64,000 nucleotides of DNA, from positions 94,802 to 158,801 of the forward strand of contig NZ_BHYK01000002.1 in the NCBI RefSeq assembly GCF_003865095.1, in the 5' to 3' direction. Of this stretch, positions 26,508-36,187 are shown one piece after another. The notes beneath the pieces were generated by a model. The model saw only the letters and a list, made by a program, of their open reading frames with translations. It was not told the DNA's origin and searched no databases. Source of the stretch: Clostridium tagluense. Lineage in GTDB: Bacteria > Bacillota > Clostridia > Clostridiales > Clostridiaceae. The stretch's first letter is position 1. Each line of letters opens with the position of its first letter. The translations under genes were made by a program, and so were the position numbers.

Positions 26508-29003
26508 ATGATAACTAGTTATAAACAGCTCACAGGAAAATATTTAAAGAAAAACAAGAAAAGAACCGTACTTACGATTATTGGAATAATGTTATCAGTT
26601 GCACTTATATCAACAACAGGACTTTTCTTTAAAGGAATGCAGGATGCACAGATACAAGATGCTAAAAGTAGTGGTGGTTCGTATCATTTAGCATTTCAAA
26701 AAACCAATGAAAGGTTAATATCTAAAATAGTTAATAATCCTAAAGTGTCTAGGAGTGGATTTTATGATGTAAGTAAGGAGATAAAGTTAGGGGATAAAGT
26801 TGCTGTTAACGTAATAACAGCAACAGACAAAGCTTTAGAACTTTTGCCATATAAAGCAAAGATAGGGAGATTGTCGGAAAAAGAAAATGAAGTAGCGGTG
26901 GAAAAGTGGATATTACCAGCTATTGATAAAAACGCTAAAGTAGGGAATAAAATTAAAGTTAGTAATAAGGAGTATACTCTTGTAGGAATACTCGAGGATA
27001 GTTTAGCAGGTCAAATGGCTGGTAGCGGAGTAATTTTATCCAAAAATAATAATATTAATAAACAAAATGCAGCGTTACTGATAGAAATAAGCTCAAAAAC
27101 AAACTTAAAAACTGCTGTAAAAGAATTAAAGCAGTTAGGTAAGAAAGATACCGTTGAGGAAAACAGTCGGTTGCTACAAATGCAGGGAGCAGGAGATTCT
27201 GGTTCAGGTCTTAAAGGATTATATGTAGCCCTAGCAATAATAATTGGAATAGTTTTAATAGCAACAATAGCCGTAATATATAATTCATTTCAAATAAGCG
27301 TTGTAGAGCGGATTAAACAGTTTGGACTTTTAAGAGCAGTGGGAACTACTCCACTTCAAATTAGAAAAATTGTCCTAAGAGAGGCAACAATCCTGGCGGC
27401 AATAGCTATTCCATTAGGCCTCATATGCAGCATTATAGCTATATATGGAATAAATATTGCATTTAAATTAATTGGTGCAGATTCAGTTATGAATATGAAA
27501 ATCTCTATATCACCTATGGTTTTATGCATAAGCGCAGCAGTAGGTCTTATAGCAATATACATATCAGCACTAGTGCCAGCATATTTTGCAGGAAGAATTT
27601 CACCGCTGAATGCTATAAGTGGTAGAACATCTATAACAAAGGAGAAAATAAAAAGAAGAAAGAATAAAGTTATTCAAAAAATATTTGGGTTTGAGGGAGC
27701 ATTGGCAGCTAAAAATATTAAGCGAAATAGAAAAAGATATAGATTAACTATTTTTTCTATAGTAATAAGTGTGGTGTTATTTGTTGCTTTTAAATCTTTC
27801 ATGGATATGTCACTCAAGATATCAGATGAGCTTAATGAGTCTAAAAACATTCACTTCCAAGTTTTCGGAGGAGTTCCAGGTGGCGCAGACAATGCAACTA
27901 TAAGTAATAAAATAGAAGATGATATTAAATCACTGAAGTCCGTGGATAAGGTGTATGGAGTCTATGATCGATATGATTTCGATATGGCAATAAATAAAAA
28001 TAGTCAAGCAAAAGAAATTCAGGATATGGGAAGTGTATACAAAAAAACAAATTTAGGTGGAGTAGAGAAAACCCTTATAGAAAGTTCTATTGCAATTTAT
28101 GATAAGGATTCACTTGAAGTTTCTAAAAAATATTTAGAGTCTGGTAATATTGATATAGAAAAACTAAATAGTGAAAATGGAGTAATATTGATTAACAAAA
28201 ATAGAATACATGACGAAGCTACAAAGAAAGATTATTTCGGACCAATAGCAAATATAAAAGTAGGAGATGAAATAGATCTTCAATATTATGATTATGCTAA
28301 GGCAAAGACTGTATTTGGTAAAGGCAAAGTTAATAAAGTAAAGGTTATGGCAATTCTTGAGGGTGAGCCTTTTGATTATTTTGGAAACTCTAATGGACTT
28401 GAAATAATCACAACAGAAGAAATGGGAAAGAAATTGATAGGCGGCAAGGCCATTAAACCTTTAATTTTAAATATAGTTCTTAAAGATGTAAAAAATGAAC
28501 AGGCAGGAAAAATAGGAATAGAAAATGCCATAAAATCAAACCCCGCTTTAATGTTAATAAATAATATAGATCATAATAGAACTAAAAAATCCACAATGTT
28601 AATGGTCCAAATATTACTTTATGGATTTATACTAGTAGTGACCTTAATAGGTAGTGTTAATATTATAAATACATTAACAACAAATATTATTCTTAGAAAA
28701 AGTGAGTTTGCTACATTAAAGTCTATAGGGCTAACTCAGAAGGGTTTAAAGAAAATGATTGTACTAGAAGGACTTCTCTATGGCATCGTTGGGTCTATAT
28801 ACGGATCGATAATAGGTTGCGGAGTATCTTACCTCCTAGGATTATCAATGGGCTCATTTAGAGAGTTCGGATGGATGGTACCCTTTGAGGCAATAGCTAT
28901 TGCGGGAGCTGCATCTATAGCAATAAGCTATATTTCAGTATTAGCGCCACTTTCAAGAATTAAAAAAGAAAATTTAATTGAAGCAGTTAGAGAAGATTAT
29001 TAA
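26508..29003 (+). CDS. FtsX-family ABC transporter permease
   Basis: An 831-residue membrane protein with two FtsX repeats. An N-terminal helix (~20-38) precedes an extracytoplasmic domain, then three helices (~230-370). A second N-terminal-like helix near 415 precedes a large outer domain of ~240 residues, then three C-terminal helices. ATG 26508 is 6 bp from AGGAGGTG; the GTG at 26499 lies inside that site and is rejected. Likely mechanotransmission-type export or peptide sensing, with the ATPase just upstream. Its last ~14 codons recur at 31364-31404. Confidence 0.85.
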   Translation: MITSYKQLTGKYLKKNKKRTVLTIIGIMLSVALISTTGLFFKGMQDAQIQDAKSSGGSYHLAFQKTNERLISKIVNNPKVSRSGFYDVSKEIKLGDKVAVNVITATDKALELLPYKAKIGRLSEKENEVAVEKWILPAIDKNAKVGNKIKVSNKEYTLVGILEDSLAGQMAGSGVILSKNNNINKQNAALLIEISSKTNLKTAVKELKQLGKKDTVEENSRLLQMQGAGDSGSGLKGLYVALAIIIGIVLIATIAVIYNSFQISVVERIKQFGLLRAVGTTPLQIRKIVLREATILAAIAIPLGLICSIIAIYGINIAFKLIGADSVMNMKISISPMVLCISAAVGLIAIYISALVPAYFAGRISPLNAISGRTSITKEKIKRRKNKVIQKIFGFEGALAAKNIKRNRKRYRLTIFSIVISVVLFVAFKSFMDMSLKISDELNESKNIHFQVFGGVPGGADNATISNKIEDDIKSLKSVDKVYGVYDRYDFDMAINKNSQAKEIQDMGSVYKKTNLGGVEKTLIESSIAIYDKDSLEVSKKYLESGNIDIEKLNSENGVILINKNRIHDEATKKDYFGPIANIKVGDEIDLQYYDYAKAKTVFGKGKVNKVKVMAILEGEPFDYFGNSNGLEIITTEEMGKKLIGGKAIKPLILNIVLKDVKNEQAGKIGIENAIKSNPALMLINNIDHNRTKKSTMLMVQILLYGFILVVTLIGSVNIINTLTTNIILRKSEFATLKSIGLTQKGLKKMIVLEGLLYGIVGSIYGSIIGCGVSYLLGLSMGSFREFGWMVPFEAIAIAGAASIAISYISVLAPLSRIKKENLIEAVREDY

Positions 29004-29006
29004 TAA
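28966..29006 (+). repeat. 41-bp direct repeat, left copy (end of the permease gene)
   Basis: This stretch encodes the permease C terminus ENLIEAVREDY plus the stop. It matches 31364-31404 at 39 of 41 positions. The two copies bracket the serine hydrolase gene. Confidence 0.9.
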
Positions 29007-29165
29007 CTTTCTAATCTGAATTTAGTAATGTCCCTTAAGTGTTATGTCGGGATATATAATGCGGTATATTAAACTTTTTTCAATATATTTCTTTTTATCC
29101 CATTATTTTGTGGTAATATGATATTGTCAGACGACATTCATAAGCAAAAGGGGGAAGATATTAAA

Positions 29166-31358
29166 ATGAAGATGAAGAGACGTATATTTACATTTTTATT
29201 GATGGTGCTAATGTGTACATCATCATCAATGACAGCTTTCGCTGTAAGTAATACATCAATAGGAACTTTGACAACAAAATCGACATTTGATTCAATTGCA
29301 ACAGATTTGAAAATTAAAACTAGCGGTGAAGTAAAAGTAAAGAAAGAAAGAAGGAAGAAGGATAAAAGGGTTCAAACCAGTTATTACGCCGATACGAAAG
29401 CTGTTGCAGAGAAAAAAGCTTCGTGTACGACTACTACTTACGGAAGTATAAGTTTACAATATGCCTTAATAGATAATGGAAAGATTGTGTTATCTGGTAA
29501 TTCAGGTGTATATTCAAAAGAAAATACTACAGCGCTAACGGCTGATAATATGTATGGTATAGCCTCAATCAGTAAAATGTTTACAACAGCTGCTGTAATG
29601 AAATTGGTAGATGACGGTAAAATTAAATTGGATACACCGATTATAGAATATATTAAAGATTTTAAAATGGCAGATGACAGATACAAGAAGATCACAGCCA
29701 GAATGTTGTTAAATCATTCATCAGGCTTAATGGGAACTAGTTTTTTAAGTACAATGCTTTTCGGAGATAATGACACATATGCTCATGATACTTTTTTAGA
29801 GCAATTAAAGTCGCAACGGCTCAAAGCAGATCCTGGTGCTTACTGCGTATACTGTAATGATGGTTTTACGCTTGCTCAAATACTAGTAGAGTATGTGTCA
29901 GGAATTGATTATACAAGCTATGTAACAAATACATTTGTGAGTCCTCTGAAAATGGAGGATACTAAAACACCAGTTAGTAAATTTGATAGAGCTAGATTAG
30001 CAAAGACATATTTTAACGGAATTTCTAGTGAGTTACCAGTAGAAAACTTAAATGCTATTGGTGCTGGAGGGATTTATTCAAGTGCAGAAGATTTATGTAC
30101 TTTTGCAACAACTTTTACTAAAAATTCAAATGGAATCCTTTCACAAAAATCCATAAAGGCAATGGAGAATAAGGAATATCTAAATGGAATTTGGCCAGAT
30201 GATACTGATAATATATTGGGCTACGGACTAGGATGGGATAGTGTAAATGCTTATCCATTCAATCAGTATAATATTAAAGCCTTATCAAAAGGCGGAGATA
30301 GTTTTCTTTATCACGGTAATTTGACTGTTTTACCAGAACAAAATATGGCGGTGGCTGTAATAAGCTCTAGCGGAAGCAGTATTTATGATCAAGTAATGGC
30401 TCAAGAAATACTTCTTGCTGCATTAAAAGAAAAAGGTGTAATTAGTGAAATCAAACCAGATAAGACATTTACTACACCAGAAAAAATAACTGTTCCGACA
30501 GAGATAAAAAAATATGAGGGCTTATATGCATCAATATCAGGATTTATTGATATCAAAATTGATAAAACAGGTATATTAAGTTTATCATCTCCTGAGGCAC
30601 CACAAAATGCTTCGCAAACTTTTGTTTATACAAAGGACGGAACTTTTGTATCTAGCGAAGGAGGCACAAGCTTAAAATTCGTAGAAGAGACAAATGGGAA
30701 AATTTATATAAAAGAAACAAGCTGTTCAAGTATACCATTCCTAGGTCAAACAATATCAAGTTTATATATAGCACAAAAGGAGAATGTAAATAAATTAACA
30801 GAAAGTGTTTCACAAGCTTGGTCAAAAAGAGAGGGCAAGAAATACTTCTTATTAAACGAGAAATACTCCTCATTACAATATATGGCATATCCCGATTTGC
30901 AAGTTAGCTTTACAAAAGGGCTTGAAGGATATTTTAAATCAAATAAAATTGTGGATAATAATTCGGCTGTTGCTATATTAGATGGGCCAGGTGTATTGTC
31001 ACGTGATATAGCCGACTACACATTTTATAAAAAGGATAAGTTTGAATACCTAAGTGCAGGTGGTTATATTTTTGTAGAAGAAGATGCAATTGAAACTTTT
31101 TCAACAAAGAATAAATTCGAATGTACAATTAATAAAGATGGATATGGTAGCTGGTATAAAATAAGTAAGGAATCAGCTGATAAGGAGATTACTGTAGATA
31201 TACCTGAAAAAGCAGCCTTTGCAGTTTATGACAGCAAGGGAGTTTTAGTGAATGATTCTTTAATTACAGGGATTAAAAAAGTTAAATTACCTAAAGATGG
31301 AACAATCGTATTTTTAGGTAATGCACAAGCTAAGTTTAAGATTCAATATAAGGAATAA
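29166..31358 (+). CDS. Secreted serine hydrolase of the beta-lactamase/PBP (class C) family
   Basis: A 730-residue exported protein. A signal peptide (MKMKRRIFTFLLMVLMCTSS, cleavage after TAFA) is followed by a short Lys/Arg-rich linker. The penicillin-binding fold runs from ~90 to ~450 with SxxK as SISK (134-137), YxN as YCN in CVYCNDGFT, and a HGN triad near YHGNLTVLP. The C-terminal ~280 residues are beta-rich and unassigned. ATG 29166 follows GGGGGAAG; an upstream in-frame codon at 29118 would bury the signal peptide. Such proteins act as D-amino peptidases or esterases on cell-wall material, and some degrade peptide antibiotics. Confidence 0.8.
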   Translation: MKMKRRIFTFLLMVLMCTSSSMTAFAVSNTSIGTLTTKSTFDSIATDLKIKTSGEVKVKKERRKKDKRVQTSYYADTKAVAEKKASCTTTTYGSISLQYALIDNGKIVLSGNSGVYSKENTTALTADNMYGIASISKMFTTAAVMKLVDDGKIKLDTPIIEYIKDFKMADDRYKKITARMLLNHSSGLMGTSFLSTMLFGDNDTYAHDTFLEQLKSQRLKADPGAYCVYCNDGFTLAQILVEYVSGIDYTSYVTNTFVSPLKMEDTKTPVSKFDRARLAKTYFNGISSELPVENLNAIGAGGIYSSAEDLCTFATTFTKNSNGILSQKSIKAMENKEYLNGIWPDDTDNILGYGLGWDSVNAYPFNQYNIKALSKGGDSFLYHGNLTVLPEQNMAVAVISSSGSSIYDQVMAQEILLAALKEKGVISEIKPDKTFTTPEKITVPTEIKKYEGLYASISGFIDIKIDKTGILSLSSPEAPQNASQTFVYTKDGTFVSSEGGTSLKFVEETNGKIYIKETSCSSIPFLGQTISSLYIAQKENVNKLTESVSQAWSKREGKKYFLLNEKYSSLQYMAYPDLQVSFTKGLEGYFKSNKIVDNNSAVAILDGPGVLSRDIADYTFYKKDKFEYLSAGGYIFVEEDAIETFSTKNKFECTINKDGYGSWYKISKESADKEITVDIPEKAAFAVYDSKGVLVNDSLITGIKKVKLPKDGTIVFLGNAQAKFKIQYKE

Positions 31359-31363
31359 GGGAA

Positions 31364-31404
31364 AAGAAAATTTGATTTAAGCAGTTAGAGAAGATTATTA
31401 ATAA
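31364..31404 (+). repeat. 41-bp direct repeat, right copy (relic of the permease end)
   Basis: In the permease frame this reads ENLI, stop, AVREDY, stop. One G-to-T change creates the first stop. It begins 5 bp after the hydrolase stop codon and overlaps the terminator at 31387-31412. Confidence 0.9.
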
Positions 31405-31412
31405 TCTTCTCT
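31387..31412 (+). terminator. Palindromic terminator after the hydrolase gene
   Basis: AGAGAAGATTATT-AATAATCTTCTCT is a perfect 26-bp palindrome followed by TTTTC. Its left arm is the duplicated permease tail. At the original tail (28990) the right arm has decayed. Confidence 0.7.
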
Positions 31413-31511
31413 TTTCTAATTTAAAACTATATGTTAGATTTAACTTAAGACATAATTGAGGTATTATTAAGGTGCTAGTACTTTACAATATTTTAAAATG
31501 AGGTGAGAAGT

Positions 31512-32222
31512 ATGAATAGATTATTATTAGTAGAAGATGATGAATCCTTGGCCATTGGCATAGAATTTTCACTAGAAGATGGTGGATACGAGGTTTCCAG
31601 AGCTTCAACGGTAGAAGGTGGAAAAGAATTATTCCATTTAGAGAAGTTTGATTTGATTTTATTAGATGTTAACCTGCCTGATGGAAATGGATATGAATTA
31701 TGTAAATACATAAGGAGCAAAAGTGATGTGCTCATAATATTTTTAACCGCCTGTGATGATGAGGTTAATATAGTGCAGGGGCTAGAAATAGGTGGAGATG
31801 ATTATATAACAAAGCCTTTTCGCGTAAGAGAACTTTTATCAAGAATAAAGGTTTTAATAAGGCGCAACTCTAAAAATATGAACTTAGAAAATAGATCATT
31901 AGAAAATATATTGAAAAGCGAAAGTATATTTATTGATAATATAAAAGGAGCAGTAAGGAAAAATGGCGATATTATAAATCTAACAGCACAAGAATATAAG
32001 CTTTTATTAATATTTATGAATAAACCTAATGTTTTAATGAAGAGGGATGAGATATTGTGTGAATTATTAGAAGGACAAGATCCTTTTTTTGATGAAAACA
32101 CACTATCTGTTTATATTAAGAGATTAAGAGAGAAAATAGAAGACAATCCTAAGGATCCTCAGTATATAGTTAATAAACGTGGACTAGGGTATAAATGGAA
32201 TAAAAATGTTGTGGCAACCTAG
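31512..32222 (+). CDS. OmpR-family response regulator
   Basis: The 236-residue protein has a receiver domain (acidic EDDE ~9-12, phospho-acceptor Asp in LILLDVNLPDG ~50, Lys in YITKPF ~101) and a winged-helix DNA-binding domain ending VNKRGLGYKW. The start is ATG 31512 behind GAGGTGAG, not the GTG at 31503. It pairs with the kinase 43 bp downstream, and probably controls the exporter and hydrolase upstream. Confidence 0.9.
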   Translation: MNRLLLVEDDESLAIGIEFSLEDGGYEVSRASTVEGGKELFHLEKFDLILLDVNLPDGNGYELCKYIRSKSDVLIIFLTACDDEVNIVQGLEIGGDDYITKPFRVRELLSRIKVLIRRNSKNMNLENRSLENILKSESIFIDNIKGAVRKNGDIINLTAQEYKLLLIFMNKPNVLMKRDEILCELLEGQDPFFDENTLSVYIKRLREKIEDNPKDPQYIVNKRGLGYKWNKNVVAT

Positions 32223-32265
32223 GTGATAAACAATTTAGAAGAAGATAATTAAGGAGCAAATTACT

Positions 32266-33507
32266 ATGAAGAGATATTTTATTAATTCTGGACTGAAAAT
32301 AAGCACGGCTGTTCTTTTGTTGTTAATGACACTATTTTTACTAATTACTTGCTTGTGTTTAAAAACCCATAATGATAATTTAAAGGCTGACTATATAAAA
32401 AGTTTAGGAGCAATTAGCGCAAGGGTAGTTGAAAAGAACCCTGAAATGGAAAAGGAGATTATACCACTTATTACAAAGGAGGTTTCTAAGGAAGAAGCTA
32501 CACGTGGAAGTGTTTTTTTAAAGCAATATGGGTTAACAGAAAGTGTGGAAGATGAGCTATTCCCCTATGTAAATAGGGCGATTGTAAAAAACAACTATTC
32601 AATTATTTTAATTTTTATTATTATGGCTGCTATATTATTCACACTTAATTATTTTCAATATGGTTTTTTCTATAAAAGGATAAGAAGTTTAACCTTTGCT
32701 GCAAAGAAGGTAGTTGAGGGTGATTATGACATAGCTATAAATGAAAATAAAGAAGGAGATTTTTCAAAGCTAGCAATTTCTTTTAACTCTATGAGAGGAA
32801 TTATTAGGAGTAATTTAAGTGATCTTAGGCGAGAAAAACAATTTCTAGTAGAGTTGTTATCAGATATATCTCATCAGCTAAAAACTCCACTTTCATCTGT
32901 AATTTTATATAATGATATTATGCTTACAAAGCAGTTGCCATCAAAGCAAAGGGAGGACTTTTTATTAAACAATCAAAATCAACTAGAAAAGATGAACTGG
33001 CTCATAAAAAACATACTTAAGCTTGCTAAATTAGATGCTAAAGCTATAGAAATAGTGAAAGAAAAACAAAGCTTAAATGAAACATTGCAAGATGCAATAG
33101 ATGCACTGGAGAGCAAGGCATATGATGCACAGGTTGTGATTGATTTTAAAGAAAAAGAAGAGATAGCTTTTAAGCATGATAGATTGTGGCTTGAAGAGGC
33201 ACTTATTAATATTATTAAGAATGGTATAGAACATACGCCTTGCGGTGGAACCATTGATTTGGAACTTTTTGAAAACCCTTTGTATACAAGAATTACAATA
33301 GAAGATACAGGAGAAGGGATAAATGAGGCTGATTTACCTAATATATTTAAGCGGTTTTATAAAGCAAAGACCTCAAAGAAAAGCGATTCTATTGGAATAG
33401 GGCTTGCCCTTTCAAAATCAATAGTTGAAGCGCATAATGGAATGATTGAAGTGCGAAGTAAGATGGAGGTAGGAACCAGATTTATTATTACATTTGTTAA
33501 ATGCTAA
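32266..33507 (+). CDS. Sensor histidine kinase
   Basis: A 413-residue membrane kinase. Two helices (~13-32 and ~111-129) flank a ~75-residue outer loop. A HAMP segment follows, then the HisKA phospho-site DISHQLKTPLSS (His ~204) and an HATPase domain with N (IINIIKNGIEHT), G1 (DTGEGI) and G2 (SIGIGLALSKSIV) boxes. It is the partner of the regulator just upstream. The small outer loop fits detection of a membrane-active compound or signalling through the exporter. Confidence 0.9.
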   Translation: MKRYFINSGLKISTAVLLLLMTLFLLITCLCLKTHNDNLKADYIKSLGAISARVVEKNPEMEKEIIPLITKEVSKEEATRGSVFLKQYGLTESVEDELFPYVNRAIVKNNYSIILIFIIMAAILFTLNYFQYGFFYKRIRSLTFAAKKVVEGDYDIAINENKEGDFSKLAISFNSMRGIIRSNLSDLRREKQFLVELLSDISHQLKTPLSSVILYNDIMLTKQLPSKQREDFLLNNQNQLEKMNWLIKNILKLAKLDAKAIEIVKEKQSLNETLQDAIDALESKAYDAQVVIDFKEKEEIAFKHDRLWLEEALINIIKNGIEHTPCGGTIDLELFENPLYTRITIEDTGEGINEADLPNIFKRFYKAKTSKKSDSIGIGLALSKSIVEAHNGMIEVRSKMEVGTRFIITFVKC

Positions 33508-33538
33508 AGATGTATGAATGCCCTACATCTTTAGCATT
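33500..33538. terminator. Bidirectional terminator between convergent genes
   Basis: AATGCTAAAGATGTA and TACATCTTTAGCATT form a perfect 15-bp stem. It overlaps the kinase stop codon and lies 11 bp from the HD-GYP stop. Confidence 0.8.
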
Positions 33539-33548
33539 AAAGTGATTA

Positions 33549-34601
33549 TCAGATTAGCAATTTTTCAACATACAAATCTTTTTCTTTTTTTAAGTCTATG
33601 AATCCATTATCATCAAGCATAATAGGATTTGTTAAGTCATTTATTTGAATTTGGATAATCTTGCAGGAACGCTTATCGCTCAGTAGTACATTTTCACCCA
33701 TATAGTAAGTTATTATCTGGTTTAAAAACATATTGCAATATATGGGATCAAGTTCTGTAATACTCTCATCTTGAATCACTTTTAGAGCTTCCAGTGGGCC
33801 TTTGATTTTTTTAGCATATCTGTTAGAGTTAAGTTCGTCAAACACATCCGCAATTGCTATTATTTTAGCGAATTTTGGTATTTTATCATTGCTAACATGT
33901 AGAGGGTACCCAGATCCGTCCATTCTTTCATGGTGCATCAGCACTGTAAGGCCCACAGAAGGATCTAGATATGGAATTTGTTTAACAAAGTGATACCCTA
34001 CCACGGGGTGTGTCTTTAAAGTATCAGATTCATCAGAGGTTAGATTCTCTTTTTTGTTTAGAATATCCTTACTTAGTTCTAGTTTACCAAAATCATGCAA
34101 TATTGCCGAATAGGTTAATAAACCTAGTTCTTTTTCATCAAGCCCTAACCATTTGCCTAGTATAAAACTAATAGCGGCTACATTTACGCTATGCCTATAA
34201 ATTGAATCATTTCCACTACCATAGAAGATTATATTTCTAATAACTATCCCCGTTGCTGTGAATTCCTGCTGAATATTTTGTGAGAAAGTTCTTAGTTCGT
34301 TCATTTGAGGAACATCTAAGGTAGATATATTATCAAATATATTTTCTAAATTAGAAGAAAATTCATTAAAGGTACTTTCAAGTTCTTTTACGGTTTTAAG
34401 TTTCAAAGACTTGCTTGAATTATCTTCTAAATAAACCTCTAGCTCATCAATAGCATAGTTCTTTTTTAGATTGATTAGTATTGATTCTGTAATAGCGATA
34501 CCACTACCTAGCAATATATTACCTTGAATGGTTATATCGTTGGCAGAAATCATTCCTACCTGTAGTTCATTAATTGGTAATGTTTTTTTGAACGATAACA
34601 T
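33549..34601 (-). CDS. HD-GYP domain protein, probable cyclic-di-GMP phosphodiesterase
   Basis: A 350-residue cytoplasmic protein. The N-terminal ~110 residues (INELQVGMISANDI) resemble the DUF3391-like region found before HD-GYP domains. The HD-GYP domain shows HSVNVA (~138), the metal-binding HDFGK (~176), and HHERMDGSGYP (~229-239) containing the GYP triplet. The last ~70 residues are extra. Such enzymes linearise cyclic di-GMP and affect motility and biofilm. It is a single-gene unit. Confidence 0.85.
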   Translation of the reverse strand: MLSFKKTLPINELQVGMISANDITIQGNILLGSGIAITESILINLKKNYAIDELEVYLEDNSSKSLKLKTVKELESTFNEFSSNLENIFDNISTLDVPQMNELRTFSQNIQQEFTATGIVIRNIIFYGSGNDSIYRHSVNVAAISFILGKWLGLDEKELGLLTYSAILHDFGKLELSKDILNKKENLTSDESDTLKTHPVVGYHFVKQIPYLDPSVGLTVLMHHERMDGSGYPLHVSNDKIPKFAKIIAIADVFDELNSNRYAKKIKGPLEALKVIQDESITELDPIYCNMFLNQIITYYMGENVLLSDKRSCKIIQIQINDLTNPIMLDDNGFIDLKKEKDLYVEKLLI

Positions 34602-34821
34602 AAATTCACCTCATATTTGGTTTTTTAGCATAACATATTAAATTATTTCATATTATTATCATTATTGAATATATGACATTTATGTATATATTATCGTGTT
34701 AATTATATATTTCTAAAGGGTTTTATTGCAAATAAATAGATTTTTCTATATTTTTTTTGCTTATACTCAATTTTGTATTCGAATTATCAAAAATTAAATC
34801 ATTCTGCTTAAGAAAAATATT

Positions 34822-35127
34822 CTAAATTTTAGTTTTTTTTCGTATTATCTTTTGTATATTTGAGAATAACCCCAAAAGAACTCCCATTAGAATGGATTGA
34901 ATCCCATAGGTAAAAGTGTTAGATATGCGCAAAATCATTGATAATGTTCCGACTACTATTGCACTAAGTACTAAAGATATTGTTATAAAAGCAAATAATC
35001 CTAAAAAATTAGTTATCTTAAGCTTTGTTTGCACTTTATTGCTAATTAATAGTTTTTTATCAAAGTAAATAAATAGACCAGCTGGAACTAATAGTAGTAG
35101 TAGTTTTATTAGCATGTTTGTATCCAT
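34822..35127 (-). CDS. Small hypothetical membrane protein
   Basis: A 101-residue protein with three hydrophobic segments (about 5-22, 42-66, 75-92) and a lysine-rich C-terminal tail (NIQKIIRKKTKI). No family is recognised. ATG 35127 follows AGGAGATG, which supports translation. It stands alone between the HD-GYP gene and treR. Confidence 0.55.
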   Translation of the reverse strand: MDTNMLIKLLLLLVPAGLFIYFDKKLLISNKVQTKLKITNFLGLFAFITISLVLSAIVVGTLSMILRISNTFTYGIQSILMGVLLGLFSNIQKIIRKKTKI

Positions 35128-35271
35128 GTTTTATCATCTCCTGTGTAATATTAAGCTTATTAAAATTATAACACAGTATTAAACAACCCAGTGAAAATTA
35201 AAACACTCTTAATTTTGAGGGGTTTTATGATATAATTAATTTTATATGATTTTACTTTATGGAGGATTGAA

Positions 35272-35982
35272 ATGAAAAAACTATACACAGATATATATGA
35301 TAATATAAAAAAAAATATTGTTAAGGGAATTTATACACCAGGAGAAAAGCTACCTTCAGAAAATGATTTTTGTAAAGAGTTTGGAGCAAGTCGTGGAACT
35401 GTTAGAAAAGCACTTGAGATGCTTGCAGAGGAAGGCCTTGTTAATAGTCTTCATGGAAAAGGCGTATTTGTTTTAGAAAATGATTTTATTAATTTCTCTT
35501 TTGGTGGGCTCGTAAGTTTTAAGGAAGCCAGTGAAAGTAGCAAGCAAAAATTTAGTACCATGGTACCTAAATTTGAGGAAGTTATTATAGATGGAGCAAT
35601 AAGCAAAAAAAGTAATTTAACTATTGGAAAAGAAGCTTATAAATTATATAGAGTGCGCAGTTTAGAAGATGAAAAAATAATTTTTGATATTAATTATTTT
35701 TTGAAGGATGTAGTACAAGGATTAACAGTGGAAATTGGAGAAAAATCTATTTATGAATATATTGAAGAGAGTTTAAATGTAAAAATAGGTTTTGCTAGTA
35801 AAGTTATTCAAGTTGAAACTGCTACTTCAAGAGATAAATTAAATTTAGATATGAAATCTTATAATTTTGTTGTGGTGGTTAAAAATTATGTATACTTAAG
35901 TGATGGAACACAATTTGAATATACTGAATCACGCCATCGCCCAGATCGTTTTGTGTTTTCTGATTTTGCTCGTCGCCGATAA
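35272..35982 (+). CDS. treR: Trehalose operon repressor, GntR family
   Basis: A 236-residue HutC-subfamily GntR regulator. The N-terminal winged helix has PSENDFCKEFGASRGTVRKAL (~28-48), and the C-terminal UTRA ligand domain ends FEYTESRHRPDRFVFSDFARR, a characteristic TreR ending. Trehalose-6-phosphate is the usual inducer. It lies directly upstream of treP and treC, with candidate operators between them. A hairpin (TCGCC-GATAA-GGCGA, then a T-run) overlaps its stop codon. Confidence 0.9.
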   Translation: MKKLYTDIYDNIKKNIVKGIYTPGEKLPSENDFCKEFGASRGTVRKALEMLAEEGLVNSLHGKGVFVLENDFINFSFGGLVSFKEASESSKQKFSTMVPKFEEVIIDGAISKKSNLTIGKEAYKLYRVRSLEDEKIIFDINYFLKDVVQGLTVEIGEKSIYEYIEESLNVKIGFASKVIQVETATSRDKLNLDMKSYNFVVVVKNYVYLSDGTQFEYTESRHRPDRFVFSDFARRR

Positions 35983-36054
35983 GGCGATTTTTTTTATGCT
36001 TTAATATATAAACTAAACATTTTTGTATCGTTTACATTTTTTCAGTTAAATCTA

Positions 36055-36111
36055 TTGACTAACTTGTATATATGAGTTAATATAAAAATATAAAGAACTT
36101 GTACAGACAAG
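36055..36111 (+). promoter_or_regulatory. treP promoter with two candidate TreR operators
   Basis: TTGACT (36055-36060) and TAATAT (36078-36083) are spaced 17 bp apart. The near-palindrome TAACTTGTATATATGAGTTA (36060-36079) fills the spacer and resembles the Bacillus TreR core TTGTATATACAA. A second symmetric site, CTTGTACAGACAAG (36098-36111), lies just downstream. Repressor bound at either would block transcription. Confidence 0.65.
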
Positions 36112-36187
36112 CTGTGCATATAAGTTTTAGCGGAATTTCAGCATTGAAGTGCATTAAAGATAAAAAAATTATATAGGGGGAATTTTT

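Noticed and set aside
29118-29165. Upstream start for the serine hydrolase at 29118
   Set aside because: It would put 16 charged residues before a normal signal peptide; ATG 29166 has a GGGGGAAG site.
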